Of a DNA stretch of 64,000 bases, positions 50,322-60,674 are shown piece by piece. The notes below the pieces were generated by a model. The model was not told the origin of the DNA and did not search any database. It saw nothing but the letters and a program-made list of their open reading frames with translations. A program made the position numbers and the translations under genes. Origin of the DNA: Grosmannia clavigera kw1407 (Eukaryota > Ascomycota > Sordariomycetes > Ophiostomatales > Ophiostomataceae); NCBI RefSeq assembly GCF_000143105.1, contig NW_014040784.1, forward strand, positions 748,761-812,760. Direction: 5' to 3'. The first letter of the stretch is position 1. Each line of letters begins with the position of its first letter.

Positions 50322-52007
50322 ATGGCAGACATACTCGACGACTATCCCGAGTATGGCTCAACCGGACTGCTTGATGATCTGCGTCGGTCTGAGTATGGCT
50401 ACCTCGACGAGCAAGAACATGTGTACCTCGACTACACCGGATCAGGTCTGGCTGCTCGGGCTCAGCACCGTGCCCACGCCCGTCGGCAGGCCGACATGGT
50501 GCTGGGCAACCCACACTCGGCCAGCCCGACAAGCGAGGCGGCGACGCAGCTTCTCGAGCGCACGCGAGCCCGGGTGTTGCAGCACCTGCATGCCGACGCG
50601 GACGAGTACGTTGCCATCTTCACGCCCAACGCCACCGGTGCAGCGCGTCTTGTGGGCGAGGCCTACCGCTTCCATCGTGGCGGCCGGCTCGTGCTCACGG
50701 CCGATAATCACAACTCTGTCAACGGCCTGCGCGAGTTTGCCCGCCGCGCCGGCACTCCAACCGTCTATGTGCCTAGCACAGCGCCCTCGCTGGCCGTCGA
50801 CCAGGCCGTGCTGGATGCTGCCCTAGTGCCAGGGCTGAAGAGGGCAGGCAGCCGACTGTCGGGATGGCTGGCCAGCATTCGCAGCTGCTTTGGGGCCTGT
50901 GAGGAGGAAGACGAGAGAGAGGAACTGGCAGAGACAAAGACGGCGGAGATGGCAGACAGCACAGAGCACGCACACCACAGCGGCCTCTTTGCGTATCCGG
51001 CACAGAGCAACTTCTCGGGCGTGCGGCACCCGCTCGGATGGGTGGCCGAGGCACAGGCGCGCGGCTACGACGTGCTGCTGGACGCGGCGGCATATCTGCC
51101 GACATCGACGCTGGACCTATCAGCCATACACCCAGATTTTGTGCTTGTCAGCTGGTACAAGCTGTTTGGCTACCCGACCGGCGTGGGCTGTCTGGTGGCG
51201 CGACGAGCGGCCTTGGCCCGGTTGGACCGGCCATGGTTTGCGGGGGGGAGCATCCGCGCCGTCAGCGTCGGCCTGGACTGGCATGCACCAGCGCGCGATG
51301 TCGCCGCCCGCTTCGAGGACGGCACTGTCAGCTTCCAGGCCATTCCGGATGTGCTGGCTGGCCTGGACTGGCTGGCCGATGTCGTCGGTCCCGACCGTCT
51401 GCAGACTCGCGTCCGCTGTCTGACAGCTTGGTTCCTGCGCCGTCTGACCGCCCTGCAGCACGCCAATGGCCGGCCGATGGCGGTGCTGTATGGACCTGGC
51501 AGCAGTGAGGCTGCTGCAACGACAACGGCAGCTCGTGGGCCCACGGTCGCCTTCAATCTGGTTGACTGCAACGGCCAGATCGTGGACGAGCGCATCGTGG
51601 CCGCCGACGCGGCCGCAGCCCGCATCTCCCTGCGCACCGGCTGCTTCTGCAACCCCGGCGCTGGCGAGACCGCCCTCGGACTCTCCCAGCACGATCTCCG
51701 TGTTCTGCAGCAGTTGGCCATCCGCAGCCTCGAACCGGTCACGTCCGCCGCACAGCGCAGCACCAGCACGCGAAGCAAGAACAGCACCAGCACCAGCACC
51801 AGCAGTGGCACCGGCGGCATCAGCGAGAAACATGCCCAGCAGTGGCCGCCATCCGCAGGCGAGCCGCCCATCACCGGCGCCGTGCGCGTCTCGTTTGGCG
51901 TGGCCTCCAACACCGCCGACGTCGACCGCTTCTTTGCCTTTGTCGAGGCTACTTACTGCGATCGCGCTGTGGACAGCAGCCAACTGGGGCCGCGGATGGA
52001 GTGCTAG
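50322..52007 (+). CDS. Stand-alone MOCOS-type cysteine desulfurase domain protein
   Basis: A PLP-dependent aminotransferase class V enzyme, 561 residues and intronless, resembling the N-terminal NifS-like domain of molybdenum cofactor sulfurase (HxB/MOCOS). Visible motifs: YLDYTGSGLAA near residue 35, GNPHSASPTS, the PLP pocket FTPNATGAARLV and DNHNSVNG, the Schiff-base lysine in SWYKLFGYPTGVGCL, and the persulfide cysteine in RTGCFCNPGA. The C-terminal MOSC domain of full MOCOS proteins is absent; the protein ends with a low-complexity Ser/Thr insert and the final strand VRVSFGVASNTADVDRF. It may be a sulfurtransferase that hands sulfur to another protein or a specialised desulfurase. The start at 50322 has good context (CACCAATGG), although the frame is open much further upstream. 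Confidence 0.85.
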   Translation: MADILDDYPEYGSTGLLDDLRRSEYGYLDEQEHVYLDYTGSGLAARAQHRAHARRQADMVLGNPHSASPTSEAATQLLERTRARVLQHLHADADEYVAIFTPNATGAARLVGEAYRFHRGGRLVLTADNHNSVNGLREFARRAGTPTVYVPSTAPSLAVDQAVLDAALVPGLKRAGSRLSGWLASIRSCFGACEEEDEREELAETKTAEMADSTEHAHHSGLFAYPAQSNFSGVRHPLGWVAEAQARGYDVLLDAAAYLPTSTLDLSAIHPDFVLVSWYKLFGYPTGVGCLVARRAALARLDRPWFAGGSIRAVSVGLDWHAPARDVAARFEDGTVSFQAIPDVLAGLDWLADVVGPDRLQTRVRCLTAWFLRRLTALQHANGRPMAVLYGPGSSEAAATTTAARGPTVAFNLVDCNGQIVDERIVAADAAAARISLRTGCFCNPGAGETALGLSQHDLRVLQQLAIRSLEPVTSAAQRSTSTRSKNSTSTSTSSGTGGISEKHAQQWPPSAGEPPITGAVRVSFGVASNTADVDRFFAFVEATYCDRAVDSSQLGPRMEC

Positions 52008-52307
52008 GACGGGAAGTCGGGACAGGGCTATGTATCTTGTAGTCTGGACTTTAAGTCGTTTACGCGGACATGTCAGTTGCTTAGCTATTGCGAATAACCC
52101 AATTGAAACCACTTGTGTCGGATTAGTCAGCTATCGCTACTGTTTGCAGGTAATTGGCAAGAGAAGCTGCCAGTGTGTAGGCGTTCGACATGCCCCCGAG
52201 CCCTCAGATCTTCCCAGTCAGCTCTCCGCTCTTCTGTTCCGCATCTGACACCTCTCTCTCACACTTTCTCGCTCGCCCGCCCTCTCTCGCTCTCGCTCTC
52301 CTCTCCC

Positions 52308-53025
52308 CTACGCCTTGTCGCCCTGGATCTTGGCGTACTCGGCGGCGGAGACGAGCCGGCCGACGACGAGGTACTTGCCCTCGAAGCGCTCCTCCCAGCC
52401 GCGGAGGGCCTCGAGCTCGTCAGCGTCGAGGTCGTCGAGCGGGTCGAGCGGGCCGTCGAGGTCCTTGGTCAGCATGTCCTCGTCAAACGAGTGTTTGGAC
52501 AGGCCGCGGCTGGCGTCGCGGCCGGCAAAGTTCTCATACATGCCGCCGGGGCCGTAAAAGTTGCGGCCCGACGAGACGTCAAAGACGCGGCCACGCACGG
52601 CCAGGTAGACGGGCTGGCCGTCGGTGCCGTTGAGCGGCAGCAGCGAGCGCGGCGTGAACGTGCGGAAGACGATGGCCGGCGGGTCCTTGGCCAGGGCTGG
52701 CGGTGCGGCTGGCCGCATAAAGACGTAGGCCGTGTAGAGAACGACAGCCAGGAGGAGCATGTTGAGCGGCGTAGCCAATCCAGGACTGCTTCGGGTCAGC
52801 TTGGCTTTCTGGTGCTGTCGAATTCTTCTCTTCTGTCTCTTCTGTTTTCTATTCTCTGATGATCCCGTTGTTCTCTCGTTCTCTCATTCTCTCATTCTTT
52901 TCCCTCCATCTTTGTTTCACTGCTCTCCTACCTCCTCCTCTTCCTCTCTTATCCCGATCTTCTACCTACCTGGACACAACATCCTTCTGGGCCTCCTGGG
53001 CCATCCGCTGTTCGACGTAGTCCAT
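52308..53025 (-). CDS. Membrane-associated progesterone receptor/Dap1-type heme protein
   Basis: A cytochrome-b5-like heme-binding protein that in yeast (Dap1) supports ergosterol-synthesis P450 enzymes in the ER. Two exons, 52970-53025 and 52308-52785, join through a 184-nt intron to give 177 residues; the large exon alone has no ATG before its membrane segment, and the short upstream exon (MDYVEQRMAQEAQKDVV) supplies the start. Residues about 30-46 form a transmembrane helix (LLLAVVLYTAYVFM), followed by the domain: FTPRSLLPLNG, VYLAVRGRVFDVSSGRNFYG (with the tyrosine that ligates heme), GGMYENFAGRDASRGLS, and the family's C-terminal helix WEERFEGKYLVVGRL. The call is strong; the first exon is my own placement and is a little less certain. 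Confidence 0.87.
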
Positions 53026-53636
53026 GATGCGTGGGTTTCGCTGTGCTTTCGGGATAGCCTGGTTCGCAGTGTCGATTGCGATCGAAGCGGTCGTGGTTGT
53101 CGAGCCAAATAGAAATAGACCTCTCAAGCCTTCCTGGACGGGCGTGTGCTCGCTGCAATGCGTCGTCGGACGTCTTCGGCATGTTTCTACGGTCAATGGA
53201 ACAGTCCGACCCCCGCCTTCTCTGAGCTCCACTCTGTCATGACGGATTAGACGGATACAAAACGGAGTGTGTCGAAACGGTCGATACGCTCATAAAACGG
53301 AGCTAAGCGATTTAGAACGGAGGTCATCGAAGCGGACCGCACCAGCTGAAAGCCAGCCTTGGCACCCCAACCACAGCTCTACTGTAGCTTCAGCTTTTCA
53401 GCCGTGCAGCGCCGACCCACCAAAATGATTGGCACCGAGGGTCCAAGTCACCCTTGGCCGGTCGGCCATGACATCAGCATGCCTCCCTAGGTTCTTTGGT
53501 ACTGTCTTAAAAGATGCACAAGTGTTCCAGACCGACGTGGTGCTACTGCTATCTGTATTTAAAGGCAGGCTTTGCTCCCTCGTAGACAAACTAGTTCTCT
53601 CCTCACTGAACCCTCACAAAGCCTTTTAATTTCAAA
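53026..53636. promoter_or_regulatory. Intergenic region with a run of ACGGA motifs
   Basis: Between the Dap1-like gene and the next start codon, ACGGA occurs five times within 80 bp (53242, 53251, 53262, 53297 and 53317), all on the same strand, with one more ACGG at 53277. The rest shows no gene. The array lies 320-400 bp before the following small gene and could be a multi-site promoter element. Confidence 0.35.
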
Positions 53637-54069
53637 ATGGACGCCTTCAAGAACATCCTCAGCAGCGCGACTGGCAGCCAGAACCAGTCCGGCAGCCAGT
53701 CTGACAACCAGTCCGGAAACCAGTCCGGCAACCAGAACCAGTCTGGAGGCAGCCTGGCCGACAATCTACTCGGCAAGGTCAACAACATGGCCGGTGGCGG
53801 CAAGGAGAGCGAGAAGAACGAGGACTACCTCGACAAGGGTGAGCACTGCTGGCTACGGCTACTCCTCGCAGACAGACACTAACATATCTTTCTGGTCAGG
53901 CGTCGACTTTGTTCAGGAGAAGTTCTTGGGCGCGGGCGACCAGAGCAACGAGTCGGCCATCGAGCAGGCCAAGGACGAGCAGATCTCCGACTTTATTCGC
54001 AGCAAGTACAAGTCCACCACGGGCTCTGACTTCCCCATTGCAGACAAGAAAACAAACTTCGACCTGTAA
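53637..54069 (+). CDS. Small hydrophilic stress-type protein
   Basis: A 123-residue protein from exons 53637-53838 and 53900-54069 with a 61-nt intron. The N-terminal third is a repeat of Asn, Gln, Ser and Gly units (QSGNQSGNQNQSGG); the rest is ordered, with NEDYLDKGVDFVQEKFLG and a helical block ending in ISDFIRSKYKSTTGSDFPI. This arrangement is found in small abundant fungal proteins induced in stress or stationary phase; I recognise the pattern but not an experimentally defined function. No signal peptide or membrane segment. The CAAAATGG start context and A-rich leader suggest high expression. Confidence 0.8.
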
Positions 54070-54318
54070 GGAAGGGCACAGATTGTAGACAGGCTTAGAG
54101 GCAATAATGATCAATTCACTCTCCATCTTGTTTTGTCCCAGTAAAAAGCACGCAAAACGACAGTACATAGTAGAAAAATCAGTCGTATTGCTCTCAAGTC
54201 GTATCTACTCCGTAGCTGAGAACGACAAGCTCCGTCGACAGACTACACCGAAATGGAGTCCACTTTCGGTACCCACCTGATATGCATAGCGGGCTTGTGG
54301 AAGTAGTGCAGCCCTGAC

Positions 54319-54879
54319 TCACTTGCCCGGGAAATTGACGTACTTGGTGTGGCTTCCCGACGCCACGACCGGACCGTTCGTCGGCCGCGACTCGTCCAGC
54401 TCCTTTCCGTCGCCACCGCCGGCCAGCTTCTTGCGAATCTCCACAGACGTGTATGCAAGCGAGCGTCCGACGCGCTGCACCCATGCCTCGATCTCGAGCT
54501 CGTCGCCGGCGCGCGCCCCGGACACGTAGCTGATGTGGATGTCGACGCTGACACCGGTTCCATGGCGTCCAGTGCTGGCAATGGCCATGCCGCCGGCCCA
54601 GTCGACCAGGGCCGCGGACACGGCACCGTGCAGGATCTGCTTGGAGTTGACATGGATGGCCGCCACCGGCAGGCGGGCGAGCACGCGGCCGTTGGTGGCC
54701 GACACGAGGCGGATGTTGCCAAAGAAGAGGCCGTAGATCGGCGAGTTGGGCTCAATGCCGGCCCAGTGAGCGCGCACATGGACAAGACGCTCAGCGTCCG
54801 TAGCTGTAGCTGGAAGGGGGACGGGGGCTTGCGGTGATGGTGCCGCTTCCAATGTCCCTTCTGATGGAGTGTCTGCCAT
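54319..54879 (-). CDS. Hotdog-fold acyl-CoA thioesterase (ACOT13/PaaI-like)
   Basis: A 186-residue thioesterase-superfamily protein, intronless. The signature of the 4HBT/PaaI group is LHGAVSAALVDWAGGMAIAS, containing the HG...D active-site pattern on the central helix, followed by GVSVDIHISYVSGARAGDELEIEAWV on the core strands. A 40-residue Pro/Ala/Ser-rich N-terminus precedes the domain. It probably hydrolyses acyl-CoA or aryl-CoA thioesters in the cytosol or mitochondria; the substrate is unknown. The end at KYVNFPGK is a normal family C-terminus. It is convergent with the stress-type gene, with 250 bp between the stops. Confidence 0.86.
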   Translation of the reverse strand: MADTPSEGTLEAAPSPQAPVPLPATATDAERLVHVRAHWAGIEPNSPIYGLFFGNIRLVSATNGRVLARLPVAAIHVNSKQILHGAVSAALVDWAGGMAIASTGRHGTGVSVDIHISYVSGARAGDELEIEAWVQRVGRSLAYTSVEIRKKLAGGGDGKELDESRPTNGPVVASGSHTKYVNFPGK

Positions 54880-55805
54880 GGCGTAGGCGTTGATGTGATT
54901 TTCGGTGAGAAGTTGAGCTGGGATTTTGTTGGGGAAACTCCGTCAAAGCAGCAAAAAATGCGGAAATTTCCTGCTGACATGAAAGCTGAGGCTGTCGGAG
55001 GAATTGCGCAAGCATTCAGGACAGATTGCAACAAGCAGCATGAGATGACGCATTCATTCACTCAGATTGACTGAATAGGCGCGAAATGAAGATGGCATAA
55101 CGATGGCTGCTTCTGCGCCCGGTCATCCTGCTTGTTTTCGCACGCTCACGCCGCAGCTGGTCCGTCCCGTGCAGCTAGTCCATCCAGCCAAAGACGTCGT
55201 AGATAAGCTCAACTTTCCATCATGGGTTGTTGCAAAAATGCAATGCTGCCAACAAAACACCCAAGAGAATGCGGACTTGCTTGTGACTTGGAAAGAGACA
55301 GCAAGAAAGCATACCGGGTAGCAGCTTCTGTATTGGGTGACTACCGGTCGCAGCCCAGCACTTTTAACTAGTGAAGCCACACTGCCTGTTAGGCATTCTG
55401 AAAGCCCACGTTACTGCACGTAGCCTCGTATAATGTAACCTGTTGCATGTCAAGAACAGCGAAAAAGCCGTAGACGGGCATGCATGGTTGAACACCTCCA
55501 AATCATCTGTCTCGTGAGAAGGTCTAAAGAACAATATTCGGTGCCATCCAAGCCAGACAATTGACCGCCGCTCCCATACTCATGTTGCAGAGTGTGGTTA
55601 TGCTTGAAACATAGTATAGTTGACTACGCATCTCATAGCAGCTACCAGCTACCAGCTTTCATAATCACATCCTACCACGTATAAGGGATCCTGCCCACAT
55701 CGCTCTCAATATTTTGGAAATGCAGTTTTCAATTCAAGCTCAAGATCAAAGAAATCTACATAAGTAGAACGGGAAAGTAGACTGGTAGACGTTAGATATG
55801 GGTCA
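54880..55805. other. Intergenic stretch
   Basis: No gene was supported. The first 200 bases are the thioesterase promoter; the remainder is AT-rich, with a short tandem repeat of AGCTACC near 55640. No RNA gene was recognised. Confidence 0.4.
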
Positions 55806-57482
55806 TTATGCCACAACAATTCCAGAAAGCACGAGTATGGCGACAGAGTAGCAGCAAGCGCTGACAAAATAGGGCAGGCCGAGGGCTAGGCCGCCGAGGG
55901 TGATACCCCAGACCCAGAGGGCGGCCATCAACGGGGCACCGATAAGCGAGCCGAGCGTCTTGGCTAGCATGACAATAGCAAAGATCTGGGTCTCGGGGTC
56001 AGTGGGGGCGGCCGAGGTGGTAGACGATGCAGCGACAGACGTAGCAACTGTTTCGGGCAGGACGATAGCAGGTGACTTGAGCAGCGACAGCGTGAAGACG
56101 GGCAGCACAGACCCGAGGGCGTAGACGAGCAGGGCGGGCACGAGGATAGCGATCGAGGAGGAGAGCGCAATAGCGGCGGCGCCGAGGACGGAGACGCCGA
56201 GACAGAGACGGGCCAGCAGGAGGTTGTCGCGGGTGTTGTCGAGGGAGGAGGCGTCCCCGGGGATGCGAGCGACCGTCCGCCGTGCCCGTGCCCGTGCTCG
56301 CAGAAGCCGCGGTACGACGACGGCCAGCAGAACAAAGTTGACGACGGCCTTGCATGAGAGCAGGTAGCCGGCCTGGGCAAAGGTCCAAGCATAGCGCTTG
56401 GAGATGTACTGGGTCAGCAGGCGGGTGTCGGCGCTGGCCAGCGACGAGAGCAGGAAGCCGACGAGCAGCAGGCCAAAGTTGCGCGGGTGGCTGCGAACGA
56501 CGGCGGCAAGGCGGCGAAAGTGAGAGGGCGGCCGGGATGGAGAGGAGGACGAGCTGGATGCTGGACCGGTCAGGACGTCCTCGACCTCCACGTCGACCTC
56601 CACTTCGGGCAGCCGTGCAATCGTCGGGACGCACAGCAGCACCAGACCGACGGCCATGGCGAGCGGCAGCCACAGGGCGACGCTCATCGTGGCAGCCGAC
56701 AGCGCTGGACCAATCAGGGCGACGACGTATGCGATGGAGCCCATGTAGCCAAAGTAGGTTGCTCTGAGAGATGAGTCAGCTGGGTCAGCTGAGTCAGCAC
56801 AATACAGAGTACTCCGTGCTCACCTCTCTACCGGATCGGTAGTCAGGCCAGCAGCGAGGCTGTAGGCCAGTGACCCGAGCACGCAGTCGCCGCCGAGCAC
56901 GGACAAGAACGAGGCGGCGACGACGGCGCGCGTCGGCAGGGCGCGGGCGCAGAGCAGCACGGCGAGAGCCCAGGCCGGCAGGGCGAGCCGGGGGACGAGG
57001 TTGAGCCAGAGGACGGCGCGGCGACGTCCCCGTTGTCCCTGTCGCTGCTGGGCAGCAAAGCTCAGCGGCACGGTGACGGCAAAGTCGCCCACGACCCAGG
57101 CCGTCTCCATGACGCCCTGCAGACCGGCGAGGCCGCGCTGCACGCTGTCGATCTTGCAGGCGGCCTCGTCGACGCTGCCGTCCGGCCGGATGCGCGACGG
57201 GTCGTGCGTCTGGTAGTGCTCCAGACACAGCCGCCGCTCAATTACCCGGCTGGCCGGCAGCTGGTACAGGCTCGTGGCCAGGCTGGTCAGCAGCATCAGC
57301 GTCAGGAGGGCCCGCAGCGGGGGAGTGCGGCGAGCGGGCGATGGCGGGGACAAGAAGGGTAACGATCCTGCCTGCTCCGACTCCCCCGACAGCAGCGGCC
57401 GGCTCTCATGTCCGTCCTTGGCCAGAATCGCCGTGCCGGCCTCGTCGTCATCGCTGCCAGCGTCGCGGGGATCCATGGTCAT
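55806..57482 (-). CDS. MFS transporter (fungal family, pre-TM1 disordered)
   Basis: A membrane transporter of about 538 residues from exons 56824-57482 and 55806-56763, separated by a 60-nt intron. The acidic N-terminus (SDDDEAG) is followed by TM1 (LTLMLLTSLATSLYQLP), a luminal loop with CLEHYQTHDPSRI and CKIDSVQ, and TM2 with the GDFAVTVPLSF segment. That loop pattern (DPS...C..D.VQ) is typical of a fungal MFS subfamily often found near secondary-metabolite genes. The second exon carries the remaining helices and ends with a hydrophobic helix. Substrate unknown. The start at 57482 was chosen; an in-frame ATG at 57578 would add a basic extension. The intron holds three copies of GTCAGCTG-like sequence. 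Confidence 0.82.
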
Positions 57483-57729
57483 TCGGCGAGCGTGCGCGGT
57501 TGCATGTGGGAGGTTATTATGAGAGTCGTGATAAGGATTGCGGAAACGAGCCGGTACAAATGCAGATGCAACGCGCAAAAGGCAAACGCGTCAAAACGAC
57601 ACATCCAGGAGGAATCGCAGAAACCGGCATAAAAGATGCACACTCATGAGCAACTGAAGTCGGATGAAGTCAGATCCCCAAAACAGAAGGAGCAAAAAAA
57701 AGGCACTTTACACTGAAAGTCAAAAAGAT

Positions 57730-57818
57730 GGGCTCCACCGGGGGTCGAACCCGGGACCTCGTACAGTTGCTCCGTTAGGAAACCCAAAGCACGAATCGTA
57801 CCACTAGACCATAGAGCC
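57730..57818 (-). tRNA. tRNA-Pro (UGG) with 17-nt intron
   Basis: The acceptor arms GGCTCTA and TGGAGCC pair along the full stem (one T-G), the T arm reads CCGGG-TTCGACC-CCCGG, and the anticodon stem CGTGC/GTACG forms once a 17-nt intron (57766-57782) is removed after position 37. The loop then reads TTTGGGT with anticodon UGG at 57784-57786. Intron position and length are typical of nuclear tRNA genes. Confidence 0.92.
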
Positions 57819-58078
57819 GATCGGAGTTGTCGGTTGTTCCCGTATTATCCAGCTATGAGGTGAGGGTCGCTTAATTTCTCGACTGCAACACGGTGCATCA
57901 GCTGAACATCGTCTCGCTCACGATTCTTATATAGACCTACTCTCTGCCTCGCTTGTCCGCTGAACAACCTATGTCACACAATGTATACCATACCCAAACC
58001 CAATAGAACGCTCTAAATGTAGATTCGCTGACCTCGTTATCCTATCGTACAAAGGCATCGCCAATACGCAACAGGCCC

Positions 58079-59903
58079 TCACTCCTTCTTCTTATCCGCC
58101 GCCGCTGCCGCCCTCTCCTTCCGCCGCCGAAGCCAGGCCTTGATCTCGTTCAGCAGCCCCATCACCAGCGGCACGCCCACCGGTCCCAGCAGCGGCAGGT
58201 ACACGGCCACCTTGTGCTCGTCCGGAAAATACAGTTGACCCACCATGCTCTTCTCGAAAAAGGCCCTTTCAGCCTCAGCCTCGGCGATGCGCGCGTGCGC
58301 CAGCCCGTCGGCTCCGCCCAGCGAGTCGCACGCCAGCCGCAGGTGCCGCATCGTGCTGGCCACTCCCTCGGCCACGCTCGGCGGTATTGCAATGTTGCGT
58401 AGCGCCAGCGACAGCCGCGCCAGGCTGCCCAGCGTCGACGACGCCCGCAGCAGCAAGTCCGCCGACCGGATCCGGCTGAGCGTCCACAACCGCAGCGGCA
58501 GGCTGCCTGATTGCGGCGTCCCCAGCAGCGACAGCAGGTGCGCCGTAAACGTCAGCAGCGGCTCCCGGAGCGCGGCCTGCGACACGTGCGTCTCGTCACC
58601 GGAAGCTGGCTGCTGCAGCAGATACACGGCTCCCCACTGCGGCACCAGCCACGACTGTGACGTCTGCCCCAGAGGACCGCCACCCACATCGATCGTCTGG
58701 TTGCCCACAAAGACGACAAAGTTGATCGTCGGTGCACCCGCAATCGACGGCGACAGCGGCCACTCGGCCGCATTGATAAACGACGACAGGTCCTCCTTGC
58801 TCAGCACCTGCGCCTGTGCGCCCGGTGTCGCGTATAGCTGTACCTGTGTGTCCATGGTGAAGTTGTGGATCGGGCTGAGAACCGTCAGCACCGGCTGCAT
58901 GTACTCGGCAATCGCCCCCTCAATGTCCCAGCTGCTCGGCGACGGTCCGCTCGTGAACAGCGAAAACGTCAGGTGGTACGTCGGTGCGTACTTGAGCGAC
59001 CGCGTCGTCCGCTTAGCCAGCTCCATCGCCACCTCGGGCGCCAGCCGCTGTTGTTGTTGTTGCTGCTGCTGTTGCTCCACTGCACTCGACGCTGTCGACG
59101 ACGACGCCGACAGCAGGTATGAGATGATCGTCTGCTCCTCTTCAAATGTGGACCGCAGCTGCGCCGCGATAAACGTCGTCAGCACCGACGACGACGAGCT
59201 GAGCGGCGGAATCGAGTTGGCCGGGTACGTCACGTCCAGGATTGCAAAGTGTGGGTGTAGTGTTGCCGTCGAGACGTCGCCGGGCCGCAGCCGGATTGTC
59301 AGCGCCACATCGTCGCCCGTGCCCGGTACCGCCAGGTCGCCACCAACCCCGCCGAGGGGTACCTCCTCTTCGCCGCCGTGTCGCGATAGCTCGAGCCGCA
59401 GGTGGTGCCCGGAAAAGTCGTTGAGGTCGTCCAGCGCGTGCTGGGTCAGTCGCAGAAGATGGTTCGCCTCGGCGTCTTGCAGGGACGACGCCTGGATCGC
59501 GATGCGCAGCGGGAAGACCGGACGGCATGCCTAACGCAGACGCAACAGGTCAATCTCCTATTAGCCAGCGTTGGGAAGCGACGTTAGACACCGCTTAACT
59601 CACCCTTCCGTCGGCCCATTCCAGCATCTCGTCCACCGGCAAGCTTGCCCGGTAGATGCTCGTCGTCTTCCACCATATGGGCAGGCCGAGCAGCAGCACC
59701 ACCAGCCAGAACGAGATCAGCACGGCCCTGCGCCTCTGCACGTCCGACGCCTTCTCTGGTGGCGGCTGCTTCTGTGGTTTCTCCTCGTCTGCTTCTAATG
59801 CTGCTGCTGCTGCTTCTTCTGCTTCTTCTGTTCCAATCTTCTCCTCGGGTAAAGCGCCCGGCGCGCTTTCCGGAACGGCGACGGCCGTGCGTCGAGTGGC
59901 CAT
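58079..59903 (-). CDS. gpi17: GPI transamidase subunit PIG-S (Gpi17)
   Basis: A subunit of the ER complex that attaches GPI anchors to proteins. Exons 59604-59903 and 58079-59530 with a 73-nt intron give 583 residues. The N-terminal acidic/proline-rich cytosolic tail precedes TM1 (VLISFWLVVLLLGLPIWW), immediately followed by the family motif KTTSIYRASLP. The luminal part contains YHLTFSLFTSGP, the N-glycosylation site NFT, the WGAVYLLQQP block and MRHLRLACDSLG. A second TM (LPLLGPVGVPLVMGLL) and a basic KKKE end close the protein. A polyglutamine run (nine Q) lies near residue 258. The frame extends 43 codons upstream of the chosen ATG, but the extension looks unlike the family. Confidence 0.9.
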
Positions 59904-60674
59904 GGCGACACAGATGCTGGTGAGAGTCTGGATATTTGGTCGGTCGTAAAGCCACGGTGCGGCAGCCGATTGGAACACCAGTTCGTATCCATTCAGGACA
60001 AAACACCAAAAGAGGATGCGTGCAGGTCGCAAATCTCACTTGGCCCAATCAGGAATGGCCCATCTCTGGATAAGCGATAAGCAAGCTCCGTGCCTGCCGC
60101 ACACTCGCGTAACGGCGCATCGTCGCACCTGCTCCATACCCAAAGCGTAATTCATAAAGCGACCTTGCTCGTTTTGGCGAACATGGTGTCAAAGAGGAGC
60201 CAAAACATCAGGTTTCCCTATTCCGGTCCTTCCTGACTGCCCAGGACCCTTCACACGTCCTCAACTCGATAGAAGTTGAAAATCAGCTGCCTGTCGTTGG
60301 AACTTGTTCGGCTTCCCCGCAAAAAGTCGCGCCATATGCCGAGGCAGATCCTCTGGACTTCACATTTGACCCATCTCCCGTGAAATTGCCTATCAAAACG
60401 AGGCGACTGCAGGTGCTTCGCCCTACAAAGAACTCGTCTCCCCCTCCTCTCCACCATGTCGTCTGCATGACCGCCTCTCGCCCAAGCTCAGCCAGATCTC
60501 TCTAGCTTCACCCTCACAAGGCTCAGGCATCAGCAGCCTCCGCTTCTCCCAAACCGGCAGTCTCAGACCACTCCTGCGAAACGCGTCGTCATCGTCCACC
60601 TCGACCTCGTCAGCCTCGAGACAGACCGAACGAAAGATGTCTAGTAAGCTCTCGACCGTTGAAGAACGAAAGAC

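Noticed and set aside
58245..59534. A 429-codon open frame on the plus strand
   Set aside because: It is the antisense shadow of the PIG-S exon; the minus strand carries all the family motifs, and the open frame follows from GC-rich codon bias.
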